From Halanaerobium praevalens DSM 2228 (GTDB lineage: Bacteria; Bacillota; Halanaerobiia; Halanaerobiales; Halanaerobiaceae), in assembly GCF_000165465.1 (NCBI RefSeq), contig NC_017455.1:310001-374000 (forward strand): a DNA stretch of 64,000 bases, given 5' to 3'. Shown here in pieces: positions 24,480-32,025 of the stretch (within the stretch, counting starts at the first letter, position 1; each line of letters starts with the position of its first letter). The position numbers were made by a program, and so were the translations under genes. The notes under the pieces are model-generated. The model saw only the letters and a list, made by a program, of their open reading frames with translations, had not been told where the DNA came from and searched no databases.

Positions 24480-25817
24480 ATGAATATAATTGAAAAAATA
24501 GCTAAGGCAGGTGTTGTGGGAGCCGGTGGTGCCGGCTTCCCAACCCATGTTAAATATGATTGTGAAGCAGAATATCTAATCATCAATGGGGCTGAATGTG
24601 AGCCATTATTACAGACAGATAAATTTTTGATGCGAGAATTTGCAGCTGAGATTTTGGAAGCAATAGTAATGGTTGCTGAAAATATTGGTGCTCAAAAAAT
24701 AGTTTTTGCTACTAAAAAGAAATATACTAAAGAAATTGCTTGTCTTGAAAAAATAATTGCAGAAAAAAATTATAAAAACATAGAATTATTTTTAATGGAT
24801 AGTTATTATCCAGCTGGTGATGAGCAAATTTTAGTTTATGAGGTTACAGAAAGAATTGTACCTGAAGGTGGAATTCCACTCCAAGTTGGAGTAGTAGTGA
24901 CAAATGTAGGTACTTTATATAATAGTTATCGAGCAGTTAAAGATTTGCCAGTAACTGATAAATATGTTTCAGTTTTAGGAGAAGTAAATGACCCGAGAAT
25001 TATTCAGGTTCCACTTGGAACTTCAGTTAAAGATTGTATAGCAGCTGCTGGTGGCAGTACAATTAATGATTATGCAGTTATAGTTGGAGGGCCAATGATG
25101 GGAACTAATTTAGTTGGTTCTGAAATAGATCAGGCAGTAATTACTAAAACTGATGGGGCAATAATTGTAGTGCCTCGAAATAATTTTGTCATAGAAAGAA
25201 ATAAGCAGAGTATTGAGCATATTAAAAATAAAGCTAAGGCAGCCTGTATTCAGTGTAGTTTATGTACTGAATATTGTCCTCGCTATTTAATTGGACATGA
25301 GCTAGAACCACATCGGATTATGAGGGCCTTATCTTATAATGAAGATGCAGAAGTTTTAAAAGAAGCTCAAATCTGCTGTGAATGTGGAATTTGCGAATTG
25401 TATGCCTGTCCAATGGGGCTTTCACCACGCTTAGTTAATGTTTATTTTAAAAATAAAATTAAAGAAAAGTTTGAGAGCAGTCAAGATCAATTAAAAGCTC
25501 ATCCAATGCGTGATTATCGTAAAATTCCTACTGCTAGACAAACTGCTAGGTTAGATTTAGATAAATATGATCATCAAGCTTTAGCAGAAACTTTAAAAGT
25601 AGATGTTAAAGAAGTGAAAATTCCTTTAAAACAACATATTGGAGCACCAGCTGTGTTTAATTTAGAAAAAGGGGCAGTTGTTAAAAAAGGAGAGCTTTTG
25701 GCAGCAGCAAAAGCAGATAGTTTAAGTGTTAATATTCATGCTAGTTTAGATGCTCAAATAGTAGAAGTTAATGATCAATATATTAAACTTAAAGCTAAGG
25801 ATGAGGTGGTATCATGA
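24480..25817 (+). CDS. pduS: PduS-like Fe-S flavoprotein (cobalamin reductase / RnfC-like)
   Basis: The 445-residue protein starts with the RnfC/PduS NADH-FMN domain (AGVVGAGGAGFPTHVKY). An SLBB domain follows, then two [4Fe-4S] sites: CIQCSLCTEYC near residues 254-264 and CCECGICELYAC near 299-310. It ends with a barrel-sandwich domain. In the propanediol system PduS reduces cob(III)/cob(II)alamin and docks on PduT, and here it would feed EutT. Its stop overlaps the pduT start by four bases (ATGA), the tightest coupling in the operon. Confidence 0.9.
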   Translation: MNIIEKIAKAGVVGAGGAGFPTHVKYDCEAEYLIINGAECEPLLQTDKFLMREFAAEILEAIVMVAENIGAQKIVFATKKKYTKEIACLEKIIAEKNYKNIELFLMDSYYPAGDEQILVYEVTERIVPEGGIPLQVGVVVTNVGTLYNSYRAVKDLPVTDKYVSVLGEVNDPRIIQVPLGTSVKDCIAAAGGSTINDYAVIVGGPMMGTNLVGSEIDQAVITKTDGAIIVVPRNNFVIERNKQSIEHIKNKAKAACIQCSLCTEYCPRYLIGHELEPHRIMRALSYNEDAEVLKEAQICCECGICELYACPMGLSPRLVNVYFKNKIKEKFESSQDQLKAHPMRDYRKIPTARQTARLDLDKYDHQALAETLKVDVKEVKIPLKQHIGAPAVFNLEKGAVVKKGELLAAAKADSLSVNIHASLDAQIVEVNDQYIKLKAKDEVVS

Positions 25818-26362
25818 TTATAGCAATTGGCTTGCTCGAATTTAATTCTATCAGTCAGGGAATTAAAGTGGCAGACATCATGAAAAAAGCAGCAGATATT
25901 GAAATTATTATGGCCCAACCGACCTGTCCTGGTAAATATACAGTTTTAATTTCAGGTAGTGTTAGTTCGGTTAATGCTTCAGTTAAGAGTGGAGTTGCAG
26001 AAAGTGGTCCTTTTTTAGTAGATCATATGGTGATACCAAGAATTCATCATCAGCTCTTAAGTGCAATGAATGGAACAACTGAGATCGGAGATGTAAATGC
26101 AGTCGGAGTTTTAGAATATTTTAGTGTTGCCAGTGCTATTTTTGGTGCCGACGCAGCTGTTAAAGCAGCTGAAATTAATTTAATGCAGGTCAGATTAGCA
26201 ACTGGACTTGGAGGTAAAGCATATGTAACCTTTAGTGGTGATGTTGGTGCAGTTGAACAGGCATTAGAAGCTGGAGCTGCAGCAAATGAAGATAATGGTA
26301 TGCTTTATAATAAGATAATGATTTCTTCTCCAGATAAAGATTTATTTAAAACATTATTATAA
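25814..26362 (+). CDS. pduT: PduT-type tandem-BMC Fe-S shell protein
   Basis: The 182-residue protein has two BMC domains (residues about 3-85 and 98-180). Cys38 in AQPTCPGKYTVLISG is at the position that coordinates the pore [4Fe-4S] cluster in PduT. It should relay electrons through the shell to or from PduS, with which it is translationally coupled. The second domain carries GLGGKAYVTFSGDVGAVEQAL. It differs from the minus-strand paralogue at 8539-9099 by lacking the Lys-rich interdomain linker. Confidence 0.92.
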   Translation: MIIAIGLLEFNSISQGIKVADIMKKAADIEIIMAQPTCPGKYTVLISGSVSSVNASVKSGVAESGPFLVDHMVIPRIHHQLLSAMNGTTEIGDVNAVGVLEYFSVASAIFGADAAVKAAEINLMQVRLATGLGGKAYVTFSGDVGAVEQALEAGAAANEDNGMLYNKIMISSPDKDLFKTLL

Positions 26363-26380
26363 GTAGGGGAGGAAGAAAAA

Positions 26381-27520
26381 ATGAACGCTTATAACTTTGA
26401 ATTTCAAATTAAGACAAAAATTAAATTTGGTAGAAATAAAATTACAGAAATCCCTGCCATTTTAAGAAAAGAAAATAGAAAAAAATTAATGATTGTAGTT
26501 GATCAGGGAATTAAACAGGCTGGTATTTTAGCTAAGGTCACAGATGCTTTAGCTGATCAAGTAGACTATTGTATTTTTGATCAAGTTGAGCCTGATCCAA
26601 CCTTAGCAATTGTTAGTGCAGGTGTACAATATGCAGTTGAAGAAGAGGCTGATGCGATTTTAGCTGTTGGTGGTGGTAGTCCAATTGATAGTGCTAAAGC
26701 AATTAGATCAGCTTTAGAAAGCGAAAAAATGGATACAGAGGCTGAATTAACTAGCCGCCAATGTCTTTTAATTACTGTTCCCACAACTTCTGGTTCTGGG
26801 AGTGAAGTAACTAAAACTATAGTTATTACTGATTCTCATAACAAACATAAATTTGCAGCTACTTCAGATGAGTTAGCTCCTGAAATAAGTATTGTGGATC
26901 CAGAATTAACTAGAACCTTACCAGCAAGTTTAACTGCTATTGGTGGAATGGATGCTTTAAGTCACTGTGTAGAAGCTTATACTTCTAAAGATGCAGTTTT
27001 ACCTTTTGAAATGATTGCAACTAAAGGAATCCAAATGGTTAATGATAATTTAAGACCAGCAGTTGGTAATCCTGATAATATGGATGCTCGGACAGGAATG
27101 TCTTTAGCTAGTCTTTTTGGAGGAATAGCTTTTAGTAATTGTGGTTTAGGATTAGTTCATGCTATTGCTCATCCTTTAGGTGGAAAGTATAAAATACCAC
27201 ACGGTTTGGTAAATTCAATGATTTTAGCTGAGGTTATGAATTTTAATCTAATCTCTAATCCAGCTAAATTTGCTAATATTGCTCGTTTAATGGGTGTAGA
27301 TACAAGTCAAATGACTGAAATGGAAGCAGCTCATCGATCAATAGAAGAAGTACGTAATTTAGTTTCTGATATCTCGATCCATAGTACTTTAAGTGATTTT
27401 GGAATTGAAAATTTAGAAGAGATAGCAGAACTTGCTCTAGAAGAAAAAGTAATGTTAAAAAGTAATCCGCGTCCTGTGCGTAAAGAAGATATTGTTCAAA
27501 TTTTAGAGAATCTGCTTTAA
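26381..27520 (+). CDS. eutG: Iron-containing alcohol dehydrogenase
   Basis: The 379-residue group III alcohol dehydrogenase has the NAD-binding GGGSPIDSAKAIR near residue 94, the PTTSGSGSEVT signature near 130, and metal-binding residues in GGMDALSHCVEAY and LVHAIAHPLGGKYKIPHG. It reduces acetaldehyde to ethanol and regenerates NAD+ for EutE, closing the redox cycle in the lumen. No clear encapsulation extension is seen. It is the last gene of the locus; a strong terminator follows. Confidence 0.9.
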   Translation: MNAYNFEFQIKTKIKFGRNKITEIPAILRKENRKKLMIVVDQGIKQAGILAKVTDALADQVDYCIFDQVEPDPTLAIVSAGVQYAVEEEADAILAVGGGSPIDSAKAIRSALESEKMDTEAELTSRQCLLITVPTTSGSGSEVTKTIVITDSHNKHKFAATSDELAPEISIVDPELTRTLPASLTAIGGMDALSHCVEAYTSKDAVLPFEMIATKGIQMVNDNLRPAVGNPDNMDARTGMSLASLFGGIAFSNCGLGLVHAIAHPLGGKYKIPHGLVNSMILAEVMNFNLISNPAKFANIARLMGVDTSQMTEMEAAHRSIEEVRNLVSDISIHSTLSDFGIENLEEIAELALEEKVMLKSNPRPVRKEDIVQILENLL

Positions 27521-27561
27521 AATTTGTTTGAAATCCTAAAATTTAACTGTTACTTAAAATT

Positions 27562-27640
27562 AAAGATGAAGCAGTTTTAAAACTGAGTTTAAGTTTTAGC
27601 TTAATTATCAGTTAGAAATTGTTTCATCTTTTTTTGTTCT
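27562..27640 (+). terminator. Terminator of the ethanolamine operon
   Basis: AAAGATGAAGCAGTTT (27562-27577) pairs with AAATTGTTTCATCTTT (27616-27631) using two G-U pairs. It is followed by a run of T residues. The 38-base loop can fold further. Confidence 0.8.
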
Positions 27641-27662
27641 TTACTAGTTAATCTGTTATAAT
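27634..27662 (+). promoter_or_regulatory. Promoter of the DUF134 gene
   Basis: TTGTTC (27634-27639), a 17-base spacer and a perfect TATAAT (27657-27662) lie immediately behind the eut terminator. Confidence 0.7.
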
Positions 27663-27715
27663 AGATATAGTAAAGTAGTTTACTAGACTTTAATTAGGTA
27701 ACAGGAGTGAAAAAT

Positions 27716-28111
27716 ATGGCTCGACCAACTAAGGATCGAATAATTGAAAAATTACCTGAGATTAGATTTTTTAAACCAGCAGGTGTTCCTAATCAGCAGT
27801 TAGAGACAGTCGAAATGACAATGGAAGAAGTGGAAGCTTTAAGGTTGAAAGAAATAGAAGCTTTAACTCAGGCAGAAGCCGCTGAACTAATGAATGTTTC
27901 TCGCCCTACTTTTCAAAGAGTTTTAAGTTCAGCTCGCCAGAAGGCCGCAGAAGCTTTAACTTGTGGGAAAGCAATTAAATTTAAGGGTGGAGATTATAGA
28001 TTAGTTAAGCCTAAACACTGTCATCAGTGTGGTAAGCGGATGAGGAGACATAAAGCTAATAAAAAAAGAAAAAATACTAAGCAAAATTCTTGTCCTAATT
28101 GTACTGATTAG
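27716..28111 (+). CDS. DUF134-family putative DNA-binding protein
   Basis: The 131-residue protein starts MARPTKDRIIEKLPEIRFFKPAGVP, the invariable opening of the DUF134 family. A sigma-70 region-4-like helix-turn-helix follows, with LTQAEAAELMNVSRPTFQRVLSSARQKAAEAL near residues 58-89. The C-terminus has a Cys/His-rich patch (HCHQCGKRM and NSCPNC) that could bind zinc or an Fe-S cluster. It is probably a small transcription regulator. The longer GTG frame from 27707 overlaps the ribosome-binding site CAGGAGTG, so ATG 27716 is used. Its target is not evident. Confidence 0.85.
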   Translation: MARPTKDRIIEKLPEIRFFKPAGVPNQQLETVEMTMEEVEALRLKEIEALTQAEAAELMNVSRPTFQRVLSSARQKAAEALTCGKAIKFKGGDYRLVKPKHCHQCGKRMRRHKANKKRKNTKQNSCPNCTD

Positions 28112-28137
28112 TTTTCAGGCTAAAAATTAAAATTTTA

Positions 28138-28166
28138 TTGACAATTTGTTTAAATTTATTTATAAT
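28138..28166 (+). promoter_or_regulatory. Consensus promoter of the purine permease
   Basis: TTGACA (28138-28143) and TATAAT (28161-28166) are separated by exactly 17 bases. This is a perfect sigma-A consensus, about 70 bases before the riboswitch aptamer. Confidence 0.88.
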
Positions 28167-28238
28167 TAAGTATGAATTGAATTTTAATTATTAACAAAGT
28201 TTCAGTTAATTTTTAGAAATATTAAAATTAAAAATAGA

Positions 28239-28305
28239 CCTCGTATAATTGTGATAATATGGTTCACGAGTTTCTAGTGTCAGCCGATAACTGGCAACTA
28301 TGAGG
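28239..28305 (+). promoter_or_regulatory. Purine riboswitch aptamer, guanine type
   Basis: P1 is CCTCGTA (28239-28245) with TATGAGG (28299-28305). The conserved TATAATT junction, loop AATATGG, GTTTCTA junction, P3 TGTCAG/CTGGCA with loop CCGATAA, and ACTATG closing junction match the purine class. The specificity base (position 74 of the xpt numbering) is C28298, predicting guanine or hypoxanthine rather than adenine. It controls the NCS2 permease gene. Confidence 0.93.
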
Positions 28306-28414
28306 GAAATAAATTATTCGTAATCTGCTTAATTACAGCTGTTTAGCCTATTTGGGTTAAGATTATGTCTAATTTATGCATGGATTTCATGTTTTACTTA
28401 TTGGGTATTTAACT

Positions 28415-28473
28415 AACCCGAGAAGGTAGATTCCTCTTAGTTGAGGTATCTATTTTCTCGGGTTTTATTTTTT
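28415..28473 (+). terminator. Riboswitch terminator
   Basis: AACCCGAGAA (28415-28424) and TTCTCGGGTT (28455-28464) form the base. TAGAT/ATCTA and CCTC/GAGG pair in the middle, and TTTTATTTTTT follows. The stretch 28306-28414 between aptamer and terminator (about 110 bases) has no reading frame and probably holds the antiterminator. Confidence 0.85.
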
Positions 28474-28559
28474 AAGGGGGGAATAAAGACTAAAGCTTTA
28501 AAACTAATAATCAATTTCTATTATAAGATTTTTTAAAAAAATAAGGAGGCATTTAGTTA

Positions 28560-29873
28560 ATGACTAATAATGGGATTTTAGAAAATTTATTTAAATTAAA
28601 AGAAAATAAGACAGATATAAAAACAGAGGTGATTGCTGGAATTACTACTTTTATGACAATGGCTTATATTATTTTTGTTAATCCAGCGATTTTAAGTGAT
28701 GCAGGTATGCCTTTTGATGGTGTTTTTATTGCTACAATTATGGGGGCAGTTCTGGGAACAATGGCAATGGCTCTATTAAGTAATTATCCTTTTGCTTTAG
28801 CTTCTGGGATGGGTTTAAATGCTTTTTTTGCTTATTCGGTTGTTTTAGGCATGGGAGTCACCTGGCAGGCAGCACTTGGTATTATATTTTTTGAAGGTAT
28901 TATTTTTATTATTTTAAGTGTAATTCCTGTTAGAAAGATGATTGTTAACTGTATCCCTATGGCCTTAAAAACAGGAATTAGTACTGGAATTGGACTTTTT
29001 ATAGCTTTTATCGGTTTACAGAATTCGGGGATAGTTGTCCAAAATGATGCTACTTTAGTTGGTTTGGGCCAAGTTTTATCAGGGCCAGGACTTGTTGCTA
29101 TTTTTGGCTTAATTATTACTGGTATTTTACATGCCCGTCAAGTTAAGGGTGCTTTGCTTTGGGGAATTTTAGCTTCTACAGCTTTTGGCTGGATTAATGG
29201 AGTAACCCCTGCTTTTAATGGAATAGTGGCTTTACCACAGTTTAGCGATTGGTCTCAAGTTTTATTTCAACTTGATTTAAAAGCTGCTTTAGATCTGGGA
29301 ATGATTGGAGTTTTACTCTCTTTCCTTTTTGTTGATATGTTTGATACTGCAGGAACTTTAATCGGAGTTAGCCAACAGGCTGGTTATTTGGATGAAAATG
29401 GAGATCTGCCTAAAGCAAGTAAAGCTTTATTAGCAGATGCCATTGGAACAACTGGTGGGGCTTTATTTGGAACATCAACTGTTACAACTTATGTTGAGTC
29501 TGCTTCTGGAGTAGCTGAAGGAGGAAGAACTGGTTTAACTGGAGTTGTTGCTTCTGCTTTATTTTTTGCAGCTTTATTTTTTAAACCTTTAATTGGAATA
29601 GTTCCTAGTGCAGCTACAGCACCTGCTTTAATTATTGTAGGGACAATGATGATGACTAATATTACTAGTCTTGATTGGGATGATTTTACAGAAATCCTGC
29701 CTGCATTTATGACAATAATTGCAATGCCGATGACTTATTCTATTTCGAATGGAATTGCTTTAGGATTTATAACTTATCCTTTACTTAAATTATTTACTGG
29801 TAAAGGAAAAGAGGTGCATTGGTTAGTTTATCTTTTAGGTATAGTATTTGTTTTTTATTTTTTAGTTCATTAA
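28560..29873 (+). CDS. NCS2/AzgA-family guanine-hypoxanthine permease (PbuG-like)
   Basis: The 437-residue polytopic membrane protein starts with the AzgA-group signature KTEVIAGITTFMTMAYIIFVNPAILSDAGMP and contains ALASGMGLNAFFAY, MFDTAGTLIGV and TVTTYVESASGVAEGGRTGLT, all typical of purine-base:cation symporters of the AzgA/PbuG type. The guanine riboswitch upstream fits uptake of guanine or hypoxanthine that is shut down when purines are plentiful. AAGGAGGC precedes the ATG. It is monocistronic. Confidence 0.92.
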   Translation: MTNNGILENLFKLKENKTDIKTEVIAGITTFMTMAYIIFVNPAILSDAGMPFDGVFIATIMGAVLGTMAMALLSNYPFALASGMGLNAFFAYSVVLGMGVTWQAALGIIFFEGIIFIILSVIPVRKMIVNCIPMALKTGISTGIGLFIAFIGLQNSGIVVQNDATLVGLGQVLSGPGLVAIFGLIITGILHARQVKGALLWGILASTAFGWINGVTPAFNGIVALPQFSDWSQVLFQLDLKAALDLGMIGVLLSFLFVDMFDTAGTLIGVSQQAGYLDENGDLPKASKALLADAIGTTGGALFGTSTVTTYVESASGVAEGGRTGLTGVVASALFFAALFFKPLIGIVPSAATAPALIIVGTMMMTNITSLDWDDFTEILPAFMTIIAMPMTYSISNGIALGFITYPLLKLFTGKGKEVHWLVYLLGIVFVFYFLVH

Positions 29874-29952
29874 AAATATAATTTATTTAAAATTAATTTG
29901 CTGATTTTCTTCTTTAAACTAAGCTTAATTACTTTTAATTGATAATAATAGC

Positions 29953-29961
29953 TGATATAAT
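29953..29961 (+). promoter_or_regulatory. Extended -10 promoter of the cupin gene
   Basis: TGATATAAT (TGn plus perfect TATAAT, 29956-29961) has only a weak TTTTAA at -35. It lies about 70 bases before ATG 30031. Confidence 0.55.
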
Positions 29962-30030
29962 TAAATTTAAGTTCAAGTCAATTTTATTGATAATTAAGGA
30001 TGTCTAAAAGTTTAGAGGAGGAATTTAATT

Positions 30031-30381
30031 ATGGAAAAATTTAATTTAGAAGATTATATTACAGTGCCCGGTGAAAGTGTTGCTAAGAGAATTATATATT
30101 CTGATCAAAATACTCTTGCTTTTATTTTAAATATAGCTCCAGGTAAATCATTACCTGATCATACTCATTTTGATTCTACTGTTTTACTGCAGGTAATGAG
30201 TGGTCAGGCAAATTTAATTGTTGATGATAAATCATTTGAGCTGCAAGAACAAGATTTAACTAAAATTGATGGCCCAGAGAAAATGTCCATTGATAATACA
30301 GGGTCTGAAAATTTGGTTCTTTATGTTACTATTTCACCACTTCCAGCTGCTGAAAAATATGCAAAAAATGCTGACTTTTAA
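30031..30381 (+). CDS. Small cupin-fold protein
   Basis: The 116-residue protein is one cupin barrel. The first motif PGKSLPDHTHFDSTVLLQVMSG holds His, His and Gln/Glu-like metal ligands near residues 46-63. The second motif, LTKIDGPEKMSIDNTGSENLVLYVTIS, has Asp-Gly-Pro in place of the usual second histidine, so metal binding may be weak. Function is not predictable; many such cupins are sensors or isomerases. AGGAGG precedes the ATG and a terminator follows, so it is a single-gene unit. Confidence 0.8.
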   Translation: MEKFNLEDYITVPGESVAKRIIYSDQNTLAFILNIAPGKSLPDHTHFDSTVLLQVMSGQANLIVDDKSFELQEQDLTKIDGPEKMSIDNTGSENLVLYVTISPLPAAEKYAKNADF

Positions 30382-30424
30382 TATTAGTTAAAACTCTTAG
30401 TAAAAATAAATAAAGTTTCAAATT

Positions 30425-30458
30425 AACATGCTGGTTTAATAAATCAGCATGTTTTTAT
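30425..30458 (+). terminator. Terminator after the cupin gene
   Basis: AACATGCTG (30425-30433) pairs with CAGCATGTT (30445-30453), with GTTT/AAAT extending inwards. TTTATTT follows. Confidence 0.8.
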
Positions 30459-30528
30459 TTGGGTTAAAAAATTAAAAATTTTTATAGTAATTTATTTAAT
30501 AATTATATTTTTAAAAGAGAATTAAGGC

Positions 30529-30749
30529 ATGAAAAGTATTTTTTTATTATGTTTAGTAGTTTTTTTGTTTTCTATAATTTATTTTAATGTTTGTGCTCAA
30601 AATATTAAAACTGTGGTAGTTGTTGATTTCACAAATGATACGGGATATAGTCTGCTTGATATCGGGGGGAAGCGCAGTTAAATATATGTCTAATTCATTA
30701 ATGAATAAAAATGGGATTCAGCCTGTTGAAAGAAGAAGATTTAAATAAT
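30529..30749 (+). pseudogene. Frameshifted, truncated exported protein (CsgG/FlgT-like N-terminus)
   Basis: ATG 30529 opens a signal peptide (MKSIFLLCLVVFLFSIIYFN, then VCAQN) followed by TVVVVDFTNDTGYSLLDIGG and then a stop at 30679. The +1 frame continues the same protein sense as GSAVKYMSNSLMNKNGIQPV, then ERRRFK, before a second stop near 30749. The switch falls in a run of six G (30664-30669), so one extra G would explain it. VVDFxNxTG followed by an ERRR motif is the usual start of CsgG/curli-assembly-like outer-membrane proteins, which are normally over 200 residues. The rest is missing, so the gene is a remnant. Confidence 0.65.
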
Positions 30750-30806
30750 AAAAGGATTTATTATTTAAATCTTGAATAAATATATTAAAGCAAATTAAAA
30801 TTTAAT

Positions 30807-30883
30807 CTTTTCGGGGTGCCATTATGGCTGAGAGATTTATTCAACTCGTAGAACCTGGTCTGGGTAATTCCAGTGGAGGGAAG
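30807..30883 (+). promoter_or_regulatory. TPP riboswitch (THI element)
   Basis: P1 is CTTTTC (30807-30812) with GGGAAG (30878-30883). The conserved GGGGTGCC, GGCTGAGAG (CTGAGA at 30828-30833), GAACCTG (30851-30857) and TCTGGGTAATTCCAG segments are all present. It senses thiamine pyrophosphate and controls the following transporter operon. Confidence 0.97.
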
Positions 30884-30895
30884 CTAAAAAAATTT

Positions 30896-30927
30896 AAAGC
30901 CTTCCCCTTTATTTGGGAAGGTTTTTT
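30896..30927 (+). terminator. Terminator of the TPP riboswitch
   Basis: AGCCTTCCC (30898-30906) pairs with GGGAAGGTT (30915-30923) before a T run. The 5' arm can instead pair with GGGAAGC (30878-30884), the 3' strand of aptamer P1, giving the classical on/off switch. Confidence 0.9.
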
Positions 30928-30946
30928 GCTTGAAAGGAGTGATTTA

Positions 30947-31255
30947 ATGAAAGCAGCTGTTGATATTCAGTGTTTACCTTTAGGAGCTGTAGCAAAAGAA
31001 GAAATTTATGCTTTAGTTGATCAGGCAATCAAAGTAATAGAAAAAGCAGGACACGATTATACAGTTAGTGCTTTTTCGACAACAATTGAGGGAGATTTAG
31101 AAGAAATTTGGGCTACTGCTTTAGAAGCTCATTTAGCAGTGCAAAAGGCGGCTGGTTCGAATGTGATTAGTTATTTAAAATTAGCTACTGGCCCAGAACT
31201 AGGAACTACTGCTGAAAAATTAGCAAGACAGGTTAAGGCTAAAGAAGATGAATAA
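30947..31255 (+). CDS. MTH1187/YkoF-type thiamine-binding protein
   Basis: The 102-residue protein matches the small MTH1187 family: AAVDIQCLPLGAVAKEEIYALV, YTVSAFSTTIEGDLEEIWATALEAH and ISYLKLATGPE. Relatives bind thiamine or its pyrimidine in the cytoplasm and occur with ThiXYZ transporters. A longer frame beginning at 30824 runs through the riboswitch and is not real. ATG 30947 lies nine bases behind AAAGGAGTG. It overlaps the permease gene by eight bases. Confidence 0.88.
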   Translation: MKAAVDIQCLPLGAVAKEEIYALVDQAIKVIEKAGHDYTVSAFSTTIEGDLEEIWATALEAHLAVQKAAGSNVISYLKLATGPELGTTAEKLARQVKAKEDE

Positions 31256-32024
31256 TTTGAAGCAGAAAATTAATTATTATTTTCCAGTTATTATTTTCTT
31301 TGTTTTAAGTTTAATAAGTTGGGAACTTATAGTTAGGTTTTTAGAAATTAAAAGTTGGATTTTACCAGCCCCAAGTGCTATTTTTATGGAAATTATAAAT
31401 ACACGTTCTTTATTAATTCAGCATTCTTTTAGAACTTTGTTTGAAGCAATTGGCGGCTTAACTATTTCAGCTCTAGCTGGACTTTTAGTTGGGGCTATAA
31501 TTTTTAGATTTAAAATTTTAGCCAGAACTCTTTATCCTTTAATGGTTATCTCACAAACTGTGCCCATTGTTGTTTTAATTCCTTTGCTTGTTATTTGGTT
31601 TGGTTTTGGTATCTTGCCTAAATTATTAATTGTAATTTTAGCTTGTTTTTTTCCAGTTGCAGTTAATACAGTTGATGGTCTCAATCAAGCTGATCAGGCT
31701 AAAATTAATTTACTAAAAGCAATGGGGGCCTCAACTTGGCAGATTTTTTTAAAACTTAGAGTGCCAACTGCTTTACCTATGATTTTTAGTGGACTTAAAA
31801 TTTCTGCTACTTATTCAGTCATGGCAGCTGTTGTGGCCGAATGGATGGGAAGTGATCTAGGTTTAGGAGTATTTATAGTTCGTTCTTCAAATTCTTACTT
31901 AACGTCCAGGGTCTTTGCTGGCATAGCTCTTGTTTCTTTATTTTCAATAATTTTATTTCAATTAGTTAATTTTTTAGAAAAAATAATAATACCTGGTCCT
32001 AAAAAGAAAAAGGAGGAAATTTAA
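31248..32024 (+). CDS. thiX: Thiamine/pyrimidine ABC transporter permease (ThiX-like)
   Basis: The 258-residue permease has six hydrophobic segments and the BPD_transp_1 signature MGASTWQIFLKLRVPTALPMI with its EAA-loop form. It belongs to the nitrate/taurine-type (NMT1-linked) importer class. The upstream TPP riboswitch and the neighbouring ThiY-like binding protein indicate import of hydroxymethylpyrimidine or its formylamino precursor. Its start overlaps the preceding gene, and no strong ribosome-binding site is seen. Confidence 0.85.
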   Translation: MNNLKQKINYYFPVIIFFVLSLISWELIVRFLEIKSWILPAPSAIFMEIINTRSLLIQHSFRTLFEAIGGLTISALAGLLVGAIIFRFKILARTLYPLMVISQTVPIVVLIPLLVIWFGFGILPKLLIVILACFFPVAVNTVDGLNQADQAKINLLKAMGASTWQIFLKLRVPTALPMIFSGLKISATYSVMAAVVAEWMGSDLGLGVFIVRSSNSYLTSRVFAGIALVSLFSIILFQLVNFLEKIIIPGPKKKKEEI

Positions 32025-32025
32025 A

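Noticed and set aside
30824-30946. N-terminal extension of the thiamine-binding protein
   Set aside because: It is the TPP riboswitch and its terminator, not coding sequence.
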